From Blumeriella jaapii (Eukaryota; Ascomycota; Leotiomycetes; Helotiales; Drepanopezizaceae): a DNA stretch of 64,000 bases. Where the stretch lies: positions 1 to 64,000 of the forward strand of contig VWND01000030.1 of the NCBI GenBank assembly GCA_009599575.1, in the 5' to 3' direction. Both the position numbers and the translations under genes were made by a program. Under the pieces are notes generated by a model, which saw nothing but the letters and a program-made list of their open reading frames with translations, was not told where the DNA came from and searched no databases. Below, one piece after another: positions 39,373 through 48,453 of this stretch; positions within the stretch are counted from its first letter, which is position 1, and every line of letters begins with the position of its first letter.

Positions 39373-39785
39373 TATAAAAATTAAAAAGCAGGAAAACACT
39401 AGTTCAAATAATAAAGCTTAGATAAAATTGAGTTAATAATCAAACTAATTTTTACCTTTTATATTTTTAATAAAAAACGTATATAAATACAAAAAAAAAA
39501 TGGAGCTTTCGAAAAAAGTATTTCTCAGAAAACCAAGCGAACCTTATTTAATATGCTTTCCCAGCCTCCATTCCGACCTTTTTTCAATCCTTCTTAATAT
39601 AACCTTAATAACTGTTTTTTTAACAATCATTCCTATAAAGTATTTTACCTAAATATCATTTTCAACTTTTATAATATTATCCGGCCCCTACGGCCTATCC
39701 GCAGAAAATATTATTCGAGGATTGGTAGAAAACAAAGGGTCTTGGCGGATCACCTGACTTATACACGTGATGTTGGTTCCTGACA
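39373..39785 (-). repeat. B3 5' LTR (413 bp)
   Basis: It begins TATAAAAATTAAAAAG (mutated complement of the LTR end) and ends CACGTGATGTTGGTTCCTGACA, unmutated in its last 20 bases. It is followed by the duplication GTTTC and the gag of B2. Confidence 0.92.
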
Positions 39786-40268
39786 GTTTCGGCGTTTTTT
39801 ATATTTCTTCGAGTTTTTTGATTATTTCGTAAATTTTTTTTTCAGTTTTTTTCTGTTTTATTTTAATTCGTATTTTTTTTATTTTTTTATATTTATCGTT
39901 TTTTTTTTGTTCGGCGCGGATTCGTTTATTAGCCAGATAAATCAGGGTTTCGGTGAAAGGTTTTTCCGAATCGTTTTAAACGTGGCTTTTTTTAATAATT
40001 TTTTAAATAAAAGGAATTAGAAAGTCGTCGCGTTTTAATAATAAGATATTTTCGATTTTTAATAAAACTGGTAACGTTAAAAAAGACGATGATACGGGGT
40101 TTTTTTGAGCAGTCGAAAGTGTTAAGTTCTTTTGAGTAGCTGGAAATGCTTGTTCGCTGCGAATACGAAGAGTTATAATATCGATAATAACGATATAAAT
40201 ATAATAATATAATAGAAAGTTATTTTAGTAATATCGAATTGCCGTTCCGGTAAATAGAAAAATCAAAA
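39786..40268 (-). pseudogene. B2 gag N-terminal segment
   Basis: This piece continues the B2 gag after the B3 insertion. It is collinear with B1 8181-8700 and B3 39372-38900, read on the minus strand. It ends at the 5' leader with the conserved GCCGTTCCGGTAAATAGAAA next to the LTR, as in the other B copies. Confidence 0.8.
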
Positions 40269-40680
40269 TGTAAAAATTAATAAACAGAAAAATATTAGTT
40301 TAAATAATAAAGCTTAGATAAGATTGGGTTAATAATCAGACTGATTTTTACTTTTTATATTTTTAGTAGAAGGCGTGTATAAGTACAAAAGAAAAGATGG
40401 AGCCCTCGAGAAAAGCATTTCCCAGAAAACCAAGCGAATTTTATTTAATATGCTTTTTCAGCTTTTATTCCGACCTTTTTTAATTTTTTTTATATAATTT
40501 TAATAACTGGTTTTTTAGCAATCATTTTTATAAAATGTTTTATTTAAATGTTATTTCCAGCTTTTATAGTATTATCCGGCCCCTACGGCCTATCCGCAGA
40601 AAGTATTATTCGAGGGTTGGTAGGAGGCAGAGGGTCTTGGCGGATCACCTGACTTATACACGTGATGTTGGTTCCTGACA
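40269..40680 (-). repeat. B2 5' LTR (412 bp)
   Basis: It runs TGTAAAAATTAATAAAC to TTGGTTCCTGACA, one base shorter than other family-B LTRs. CACGTG is kept near 40660. The right flank AGCAG (40681-40685) should be its target duplication; the partner lies left of the window. Confidence 0.9.
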
Positions 40681-41158
40681 AGCAGATTCGCGACTAGCAG
40701 AAGCACGTTCGATAGATTCTACCAAACGCTTTAATTAAAAGGTTTGTCGCAGTCGTATAATTTCCAGAAGTTGTCGTTTACGCTTTTGCGTTTTTTTCAG
40801 TTGATTTTGCAAAAGTTTTGATTAAACGCTTTTAACGTTAAGCTGCAAAAAAAAGATAGCAAGCGAAATGATTGGCGCTTTGCCCTTTTTTATGTTTTTT
40901 TTTTCCTCGGGAAAAAGATTGTTTTTCAGAAAAAAAAAGCTTTTGAAAAAGGCTGCTTTTTCGCTGATTAAAAAAAAAGATTAAAATATAATAGCAGGAG
41001 CTGAAAAACTTTGCTAAAATAAAGATCGTTAAACGAGAGCTATTTTTCGCGAAATACGGAAATAAGCTTTTTTACGAACGGTCGATCACCTTAATATAAC
41101 CCGTGAAAAATTCGAAAAAAAAAAATAGTTTACGCCGTCGCTAGCGTAAAAAAAAAGT
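40681..41158 (-). mobile_element. Element D internal 5' remnant
   Basis: This AT-rich segment lies between the B2 end and a putative LTR of a different family. Read on the minus strand away from that LTR, its distal half gives a coding-like frame with QLKKTQKRKRQLLEIIRLRQ, compatible with the start of a gag. No domain can be named. The likely history is that B2 inserted into this element and the rest lies left of the window. This is inferred from position and the LTR-like termini only. Confidence 0.4.
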
Positions 41159-41448
41159 TGTTAATAATATAACGATTTAATTAATCGAAAAGCTAAGAAA
41201 TCAATCAACTGATCGCCGTATTTATATAATATAAAAAACGAGCTTTTGGTTTTGTAACAAAAATATTCATTTAAAATTAACAATTGCAAAAGGCAAAGGT
41301 TGCTAAGAAAAAAAAGCCTTATATATATATAAATAGTTTCCACAGTTAATAAAAGACCCACCAGAAGACCAGGGAGCTTGCAGCTACACGTAGTTGCTGG
41401 GGTGACACGAGAGGTGGCAAAAGAGTGAGTCGTCACAGATTCCTGACA
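41159..41448 (-). repeat. Putative LTR of family D (290 bp)
   Basis: On the minus strand it begins TGTCAGGAATCTGTGACG and ends TTATTAACA, i.e. TGT...ACA termini, with a TATATATATAAGG box about a third of the way in. The first 110 bases are GC-balanced and the remainder is AT-rich. No matching 5-bp flank is found (AAAGT left), as expected for the 5' LTR of an element whose other end is elsewhere. No second copy is in the window, so the call rests on termini and layout. Confidence 0.45.
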
Positions 41449-41691
41449 TATACATTTATATCCACCCACTGTAAAAGGCCAAACGAAATAATTTTTATAC
41501 AGCATAACAGAAACCAATAGTAAAACTTTTTCTACGGCAACCTTTACTTTTTGTAATTGTTTATCATAAATAATTTTTATGATACAAAACCGAAATCTTG
41601 GCTTCTTTTATGCTATATGACCCTAGCGACCCTAGCTGACTGATTCTAGCCTCCGTCCGGTCAGATCGTTACAATAGCAAGTAATAAAGGC
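41449..41691. other. Boundary between the AT-rich isochore and gene-rich DNA
   Basis: This 243-bp stretch separates the last transposon remnant from the stop codon of the methyltransferase gene. AT content falls along it, and it ends in CCTAGCGACCCTAGCTGACTG and balanced sequence. It must contain the 3' UTR and terminator of the methyltransferase gene. No gene is seen. Confidence 0.6.
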
Positions 41692-42930
41692 TCAGCCTAA
41701 GGGTTCATTCTGCAACTTTTGGAAACGCCCTTGTATCCAGCACCGGTACATTTTTAGCTGCTTGGCTCTATTAACCAGCAGTCTCCTGTCAACGCCTAGA
41801 TTAAGCACCTCGAACTTGGGAGCACTTTGTATAGCCTCTGAAGCGCATTCGTCGGCCGCTTCTTTGCCGGTCCAAATCTTGACCAACTCGTCCTTCTCGA
41901 AAAAGTATACCCTGGTCCCATCGCCTCGAATATAGAAGTTTTCCTCCAGGTATCTTCCCTTCTTAAACCGCACTTGAGCTAGATCCCCGCGGCCATAGTC
42001 TCGGAAGAGCACTTGACCTCCAGGCTTAAGCAATCGGAACGAATTATGCACGGCTTGTTTCCATTGTAGGGGCGACAGTGCAGAGAAAATGAAGATCATA
42101 ACGACAATATCAACCGACTGTTCCCCCAGGCCAGGAGGGAGTTCCTTGCTGGCAGCATCCCAGACATCGGCTGTTATGTTGTTGGTATCGTAGGCTTCGT
42201 TTTCACGTATCACTTCCACAGCTTTCTTGGAGAAATCGCATGCATGAATTTTGAGATTTGGATTCTGGTTATGGGCTAGGATAGGAAATGCTGTATTTCC
42301 AGCACCCGCGCCAACCTCGAGAAGCGTTACTGGGCCTGCATCGACCTTGGTAATCTCAGCGAGAATCGGAAATTCCTGCTGGAGCCACTTGCGGTCCTTG
42401 AAGAAGTTTGCTGTATTGTTCTTGTAAAAATTGTTCCACCATTTCGCTGGTTCGGAGTTAAATCTGTCTTCCGATTGGTTAGCTAAGCTCCAAAACGGAA
42501 CGGATAATAAAATAAAATTCTGTAAAATTTGCAGATCAGATAGGAGCGAAAGACGTTGCTAAACTTGTATCATTCATGGACCGATAGTCTCAGATGAACT
42601 ATGCATTTATCGTTGGTTCATCAGGATGCCGAAGGAAAGCCTCCGAGGGGCGATGGGAGAGAAGGGACCAGGAGACTTACTCCTATCAAAGTCCGAGACT
42701 GGTGATTCTCGTTGCTTGGCATACTGTAGTTCTGCATACTCCTTGTAAGTTTCATCAGTCTCAACATGATCCCACGCGTTGAACTCGAAGACGTCGTCTT
42801 GCTCGCCGAGTGTGCGAGACCCAAACTGAAACGGGTCGCTTCTCTTGAGATTGGTCGCAGCATCGTGGGACAGATGTGAAGAGGTCCGAGCCGGGGGGCC
42901 GGCGGGAGCAGATGTAGACTCGTCTTCCAT
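41692..42930 (-). CDS. TRM140: tRNA N3-methylcytidine methyltransferase (METTL2/Trm140 family)
   Basis: Two exons: 42930-42681 and 42467-41692, with intron 42468-42680 (GTAAGT donor, GCTAAC branch point 15 bases before the acceptor). The product is 341 aa. The N-terminal block FGSRTLGEQDDVFEFNAWD (about residues 38-56), then AKWWNNFYK, NFFKDRKWLQQEFP, the SAM-binding motif LLEVGAGAGNT (about 130-140), and FRDYGRGDLAQVRF are hallmarks of enzymes that methylate C32 of tRNA-Thr/Ser/Arg. The start is taken at MEDEST; an open extension upstream has no conserved residues. Unlike the yeast protein there is no actin-binding N-terminal extension. It is the host gene nearest to the transposon nest and is intact. 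Its 5' end faces COQ10 at 376 bp. Confidence 0.88.
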
Positions 42931-43306
42931 ATTCGAACTGAAGAGCTGCTTGGTTTGGCACAGCTTGCTTCCGACAGTCGCAAGATCCGCTGCTGGTGTC
43001 GAGGGAAGCGGTGGTGGCAGGTCGAGGAATTGGAAGTGAAGGTCGAGGATGTTGGGGGAGGGAAAAGGTCGAGAGGTTTCAATTTGAACAAAATCCCACC
43101 GTGGGCGGTGGAGAAAATATAATGGCACTAAGCACATTAGCGGCGGCAGAAAATCTTCGGGCCAGGACTCGGACTCGGGACTTAGAAAAACGCTCGCCGT
43201 CGGAAGAACGAGTTCATGACGACATGGAATCTGGAGCATTAAAGCCCCGTTCTCCCCTTTCAAATGCTTTCTGCGACAATTCACTTCCTCCAGCCAGAAC
43301 GCCACA
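42931..43306. promoter_or_regulatory. Divergent promoter between the methyltransferase gene and COQ10
   Basis: The 376-bp interval must hold both transcription starts. No TATA box or E-box stands out. The open frames crossing it on both strands lack conserved residues. Confidence 0.5.
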
Positions 43307-44051
43307 ATGTCGAAAACACTGCTTCGGGGCATGCGGCCAGCTTCAACACTACGCTTCCTGCAGCCAGTTCAACGACGAGGCTTTATCAGCCTGCCAGGAA
43401 GCGAAGCGCAAAGTGTAACGGCGACACGGATCCTTCCCTACAAGTCGACGAGTCTGTATATACTCATTGCCGACGTCGACAGCTACGCCAGCTTCCTGCC
43501 CTACTGTCAAGAATCGAAAGTTACAAAGTGGTCCGAAGTCGATGAGAAGGGTAGACGCTGGCCTTCCGAGGCAGACTTGAAGGTCGGATGGGGTGGCTAC
43601 GAGGAGAGATTCACATCTCGGCTGTTGCATTCCGGATTCGACGGTCGAAGCTCTCGGGGGAGAAGCAACTACGTCTCTATCCAAGGCCGATCTCAAGCAC
43701 CATGCTGCAACACTAGATGCTCCTGCGATTGCCAGCAACGTCTTCAAGTCGATCAGTACTGTGTGGACGGTCAAGCCGTTCCATTACAAGCCTGGCTCGG
43801 GCCGGCCACAAACAGACAAGGCCGAACATCCAGCAAGGGATCAGACCGAGGTCCACTTGGCAATCGACTTCCAGTTCTCAAATCCCATTTACGCTGCATT
43901 GAGTAAAGCTGTCGCACCCAAGATCGCAGGGGTGATGATTGAAGCATTCGAGATGCAAGCGAGGAAGATATTGGACGGCCCGGGCTCCACTGTGAGAAAA
44001 GAAGGTCCCTTAGGGCAAGCTATCAGTGCTGCGAAGAAGCTTGGAGCATAA
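43307..44051 (+). CDS. COQ10: Coenzyme Q-binding protein Coq10 (START-type), frameshifted
   Basis: This is a mitochondrial lipid-binding protein needed for coenzyme Q to work in respiration (family knowledge). The N-terminus MSKTLLRGMRPAS...VQRRGF is Arg-rich and looks like a targeting peptide. The START/polyketide-cyclase fold is seen as ILPYKSTSLYILIADVDSYASFLPYC, then VGWGGYEERFTSR. The conserved sequence continues in another frame with CIPDSTVEALGGEA, LKHHA, ISTVWTVKPFHYKP, IDFQFSNPIY and AFEMQARKI. The switch falls at about 43618-43632 and needs a net +1 (two bases appear to be missing between FTSR and CIP). No GT-AG intron fits. Corrected length is about 247 aa, normal for the family. 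Confidence 0.85.
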
Positions 44052-45254
44052 AAGAACAGCGAGGCGTTCACATCGGGAGTCTTGAACATTCAAGACTTTG
44101 TGGATAAGAATGTATGCTAGATGAAGTGTTGGTATATGTTTGATTCTGTCTAGCTATCTTGTTAGTAGCTAATGTTAAGAAAGCAGATCTGATGTATTTA
44201 GTATTGTTCCTAGGTTTCTCTAGTCACATGTATTCTGTGCGAGTTAGAGGAAGTACTTACTCTGTGGTATTTTGATGGTTGGCTAGCATAGATGGTGCGT
44301 CTCTCGAGAAGCAACCAAAAGCACGATCGCTTCGAGGTTTGATTTAGGAAAGTAATTACTTGCGTGACAACTCCTCGGGTTTCCCAGATCATCCCCTTTT
44401 CCGTTCATCTCCAGCGACTCGCGTGAAGCTTCGAAAAATCCACCCAGTCCTCAGGATAAAAGGCACGGCGAAATGGAGAAGCCCTACCGTATCCGCCGCC
44501 ATTGAACTCCTACTCATATACTCATACATGCGATCTCCTCAACCCAGCCCAATATGCAGCTCCCAATTTCAGCCCAGTCCAAGGCGGATCCCGACCTAAT
44601 GGCTCAACGTGGTCCTCCCCTTCGCCTTCCGTCTTTTTAGCAGTGCCCGTCCCTTTCTCGTCCTAAGTCGACTCAAGAAACCATGTCTCCTCTTCCTCAC
44701 GAAATGACTCGGGTCGAACGTATCTCTCGGGCCACAACGAACTTGAATGCCGCCGAGTGCTGGATGCGCCGAGATCTTGGGAGCGATGTCCAGGGGCTCG
44801 CTTGTCGTAGAGGAGACTGGCGGCGTAGAGAGGGCAAATGGGGGACGGAAGGCGAATGACAGAGAAAGAATCGTTGGTCTTGACGGGCCACGAAAGGATG
44901 TGAACGTCCTGAGAAATTTAGCATATATAATCAGCGAAATAGTTGAGGTTGGCTTTGAGGTACCTCTTCAGTATCTGCTCAGCAGTCGATCTTGGTGTTG
45001 GTTGACAGAGTGATTTGGGCTTGAGGATGGCAGCGAGCCCTTGTGAGCCACGTAGGCCAAACATCTTGATATCTATTCGCCGGGTTTTGTTATGTCCCAG
45101 CACCGATTGTTGCTGTTGTACTGTAGACAATTGAGGTCTCGCACAGATTGGACGCTAGTGGGTGAACTTCGGGCTCACTGCTTTTTCCTCTCCAGCACTT
45201 TTGACTTGAGGCCGCAACAACGAACTGAGCGCATCCTCAGAGCATCCTGCCAAC
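44052..45254. other. Intergenic region, 1.2 kb
   Basis: It holds the 3' UTR of COQ10 and the promoter of the next gene. The short open frames on both strands show no conserved residues and overlap one another. A TATATAA sequence occurs near 44922. No RNA gene is recognised. Confidence 0.5.
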
Positions 45255-45806
45255 ATGTCTGCATTTCCACCCCAGCGTTCCGTGGCCTCGATCCCCATCT
45301 CTCCAGATATCGCTCTCAAGTACTTGTCCGCCTACCTCGAAGCTGCGAAAAGCTCTCCTCATCTACTCCCGAATGCACGACTCGAGCCCTTTGGGCCTAC
45401 TGCTGGATCCAGTAACTCCAGCATAACAGTTCACAACCTGCGACGAGTTGAAGCTGCTTTACGAGGCGAGCGGCTGGCGCCTACTTTGGAACTGGAGGAG
45501 AACAGTGTGCCAATCGCAGACGGTATGGATGATGGCACGAACAAGCAACGCGAGATTGTGGATGGCGAGGTATGGATGGATCTAGATGAGTACCAGAGGG
45601 AGCAGAGCATCGAGGGAGGTGCTGTTGCAGACAAACCTACGGCGCAGGAAGTCAATTCAGACTTGGAGGTGGTCGGCATCGAGAAGGGCGCAGATGAGAG
45701 CGGAGCCGCATCACAGAAATCGCTGGACAAGGAGGCGCGAAAGGCCGCGAAGAAGGCTAGATTGAAGGAGGAACGGAAACAAAAGGGCAGAGCTACGAAG
45801 CCGTGA
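45255..45806 (+). CDS. Small acidic/basic protein, possible RNA polymerase I subunit A14-like
   Basis: Single exon, 183 aa. The N-terminal half has a compact conserved-looking segment (SPDIALKYLSAYLEAA, SPHLLPNARLEP, SITVHNLRRVEAALRGERL). The middle is acidic, with VWMDLDEYQREQS, and the C-terminus is a Lys/Arg/Ala-rich helix (KEARKAAKKARLKEERKQKG). The layout, with a helix, a spacer, then LRRVEAALRGE, recalls the Rpa14/A14 stalk protein of Pol I, but this is a pattern judgement only and I cannot confirm homology. It ends 110 bp from the convergent STE24 stop. Confidence 0.7.
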   Translation: MSAFPPQRSVASIPISPDIALKYLSAYLEAAKSSPHLLPNARLEPFGPTAGSSNSSITVHNLRRVEAALRGERLAPTLELEENSVPIADGMDDGTNKQREIVDGEVWMDLDEYQREQSIEGGAVADKPTAQEVNSDLEVVGIEKGADESGAASQKSLDKEARKAAKKARLKEERKQKGRATKP

Positions 45807-45916
45807 GCGTTTTGATTGACGCCAGAGCTCTACGTACACCACGGTCCCAACACCGGCATGAAAGCCCACCGGCACGAGCAAGATGGGCAAGATCAATTTC
45901 ATTTGGAGTCTACAAA

Positions 45917-47437
45917 TTACAACTCCCTGCCACTGGCTTGCGCCACCTTCTCGTCAATCTTTTCGGAGTCATCAGCTACCTTCGAATCACCGTACCATCC
46001 TAAAGCCCCCAGTCTCTCTGACAGAATCGGGTGCGAGAAGTGGTAGCTCGCATACATCCAGTCTGCGTCCATCGTGCTAAGGTTCTGGATTTGAAGCTTG
46101 ATCAAAGAGCGAGCCAGCTCGGTCGGGAATCCAAGTTTGACGGCAAAGGCGTCGGCTTCAAACTCGTACTTGCGGCTCAAAACGTTCATCAGGAGCTTGA
46201 TGACTGTGTCCATTGGAGCAAGGACATCTGAGAAAAGGATGAAGCCAATGATGATGGGAAACTCCTGGTGAAACCCGAAAGATTGGTAGAGGGATTTGTT
46301 GTTGATGAAAACGGAAAAGAGCGAGAAGATGTAGAAGAAGTGAGCCTGGAAATGTCAACAAGGCGCTCTCAGCTCCTACTTTAAAAACACGTACCTGTGA
46401 AATTCCGAACAGTTTGGTGGTGTGGCCGAGACTCCAGTGGCCCAACTCGTGCGCAAGAACAGCGACAACCTCTTGTGTGTCACTCTTCTCGATCAGGGTA
46501 TCGTAGATGACAATGTGCTTCTTCCAAGGCATGCCAAAGAAGTATGCGTTACTGTGAGCACTTCTTTTGCTTCCGTCAATGACGTAGAGCTCGTGAAGTG
46601 GAAATTTGAGCTGCTTGGCCAGCCCTTCGACTCCGGTCTTTAAGTCGCCCGGTTGGAGGGGAGAAAGCTTGTTGAATAGAGGCAAAATTGTGACGGGGTA
46701 AATGGTGATCATGAACACCTGCAGACCAGCACCAAATACCCAGAGGTAGAAGAAGAAGTTGTTGCCAGTCTTTTGGACGATCGAGAGAAAGCCAGCAAGA
46801 ATAGGAGGGGCCAGAATGACCGCCAGCATTTGAGACTTCAACATGTCCATCACAAAAAGTTTGGGAGTTTGCTTGTTAAAGCCGAATTTCTCTTCCAGAA
46901 CGAACGTCTGGTAGGCCGAGGTTGGCAGAGAGATCAACTGCTGCATAGCAATGAAGCCAATGATGAAGACGATAGATTGGCTGATTTCACCGGTGAAACG
47001 TGCCGGAGCGAATCGTAGGAGCCACGAGCCAGCCAAGGCCCAGAGTTTGGGGAGCAAGTCGAAGTAGATGACTGCCGTGTTGGTGATTTGACCGTAGAGG
47101 CCGCTGAAGAGATTGTATTGTGCCTTTGCCCGTCCATACGCCTATATCCTGTCAACTGTGCTTCCTGATTTCGAGAAGCATGTGGCATACCTGACTCTTG
47201 TCGAAGACTTCTTGAGAGACTTCTTTTTGCAGAACCTTAGGCGGGCGTGTTTGCTTCAGTATTTGATATTGACGCAGAGAAAGGAACGCCTCGAAGGCAT
47301 ATTGGGCAAGGGAGAAGCCAATGATGAGTTTCTTCCATGGAAACAATGGCATGTCGAGAGCGCGAGCAAGGCGCTGTAAATGTCAGTCGAATGGAATTGT
47401 GCTTTTGGTGGGTAGATCATACCTGGAGAAAATTCAT
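45917..47437 (-). CDS. STE24: CAAX prenyl protease 1, Ste24 (M48 metalloprotease)
   Basis: Four exons: 47437-47423, 47373-47191, 47141-46395 and 46345-45917, giving 457 aa. The three introns (47374-47422, 47142-47190, 46346-46394) are each 49 bp, phase 0. The enzyme sits in the ER membrane and removes the last three residues of farnesylated proteins such as a-type mating pheromone. The zinc site is HELGH (about 297-301) with the third ligand in EFEAD (about 376-380). Seven or so hydrophobic segments, FGMPWKKHIVIYDTLI before the active site and SHPILSERLGAL near the C-terminus are typical. Exon 1 encodes only five residues (MNFLQ). Length matches the yeast protein (453 aa). The gene is intact. 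Confidence 0.93.
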
Positions 47438-48453
47438 TTTGTCGGCCGGGGTGGAATATGAAGCTGAGAGGAAATTTGGAAAGAAAGTAAAGTTGACAAT
47501 GGAGCAAGAGGTGCAGTCTCGCGCGTCTTAAATGTAAAGTTAGAAAAATTGGTACGATCTGTCTTCAGGGCGCTTGGGCCCCCAAGAGCCGCGTCTCGTT
47601 ACGTGTATTTAGTTCGACTACGCTGCTCTGAGGGAACTTGAGAGATGTACAGTATTATGTACAGTATTAAATACAGTATTATACACATTATTATATACAG
47701 TACTATGTACAGATAGTACTGTATATACAGATAATATATACAGATAATATATGCAGACAATATATACATATAACATGTACAGATAGTACAGTAGGTAGGT
47801 ATAGTATTAAGTACAATACTATGCTCAGCATTATGTACATTTCTATGCACAGTATTATGTACAATACTACGTACAAATGCTATGTACTGTACAGTATTAT
47901 GTATAGTATTATACCTATGTAATACTGTGTACAGATATTATATACTAATACTACCCACAAATATTACATGCAGATACTCAGTATGTATAGTGGTAAGCAC
48001 AGTACTATGTTTAGTACTACATACATTTCTATGTACAGTTCTATTTACAGTATCATATACAAATGCTACAGTAAGTACCGATGCGATGTATAAATGCTAT
48101 GTACAGATACGATGTCCAAATACTACAGTATGGACACTACTGTGTACAGTACCATGTGAACCAAGTAGCATTCCAGGGCCCAATCAAATCATTCACAATG
48201 GGAAAAGCTCATCCTACCACAGGCTGTCTGCGGAATCTGCATCAATCGGTTTATCATTTACGTTTTTCTAGACACCGCAATCAGGCGTACAACGAATTGG
48301 TGGCACGGCAAGAGCCCCTTCTTCAGAATAAATGTCCTGTGCTTGAAGGTTGGCCAATTGGGTATCTAATCTGAAATGCACATAGTTTTCAATCACACTC
48401 AGAACAGCCCAACTGTCTCTGCCTCCTGAACATCCCTTTTACCCACCTTACGT
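47438..48453. other. Intergenic region between STE24 and MSM1
   Basis: It contains the STE24 promoter (about 47438-47640), the repeat tract described separately, and a short stretch (48166-48453) with the MSM1 3' UTR. Open frames here come from the low-complexity sequence and are not believable genes. Confidence 0.5.
47640..48165. repeat. Diverged tandem/palindromic repeat based on TGTACAGTATTA
   Basis: About 525 bp consist of imperfect reiterations of a 10-13 bp motif, such as TATGTACAGTATTA, TACAGATA and AGTACTATGTACA. TGTACA and AGTACT are self-complementary, so the tract is rich in inverted copies and both strands look alike. Unit length drifts, and there is no long exact repeat. It is neither coding nor part of a recognisable transposon, and it lies between two conserved genes. 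Confidence 0.85.

Larger units (their letters stand above)
25894..39785 (-). mobile_element. Chromovirus copy B3 (family B), interrupted by A2
   Basis: B3 is a full-length minus-strand element with duplication GTTTC (25889-25893 and 39786-39790), inserted in the gag of B2. After removal of A2 it is about 7.37 kb, against 7.355 kb for B1. The 3' LTR is 25894-26288 plus 32810-32827 (413 bp net) and the 5' LTR is 39373-39785 (413 bp). The body at 32828-39372 carries, in element order, gag, protease, RT, RNase H, integrase and the 3' tail with the antisense ORF. It is densely mutated. Confidence 0.92.
1..40680 (-). mobile_element. Chromovirus copy B2 (Ty3/gypsy family B), outer host of the nest, 3' LTR beyond the left edge
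   Basis: This is the outermost family-B element. It is on the minus strand and survives as three pieces, 1-3810, 23625-25893 and 39786-40680, separated by insertions A1 and B3. The pieces join without loss when one copy of each 5-bp duplication is removed, and the joined sequence is collinear with B1 and B3. Position 1 lies at the polypurine-tract end (a T run followed by AGG, as in B3 at about 32828-32841), so only the 3' LTR is missing from the window. The 5' LTR is 40269-40680. All coding frames are broken by stops of the C-to-T/G-to-A kind. Confidence 0.9.

Noticed and set aside
41161..41517. 118-codon minus-strand ORF at the isochore edge
   Set aside because: It spans the putative LTR of element D and its flank; no conserved residues, and it runs through the TATA-like box.
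42607..43332. Upstream extension of the methyltransferase to 241 codons in exon 1
   Set aside because: The added N-terminal part has no conserved features and would run across the COQ10 start region. The Met at 42930 precedes the first conserved block closely.
43307..43906. 199-codon reading of COQ10 in its first frame
   Set aside because: After about 43625 this frame loses all family residues (Ser/Gly/Arg/Gln-rich), while the real Coq10 sequence continues in the next frame.
44697..45130. Small genes between COQ10 and the A14-like gene
   Set aside because: Overlapping open frames on both strands lack introns, conserved residues or a promoter layout that would favour one of them.
47599..48374. 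Tyr/Ile/Cys-rich ORFs on both strands
   Set aside because: They come from the TGTACAGTAT-like repeat field, and the composition is that of the repeat and not of a protein.
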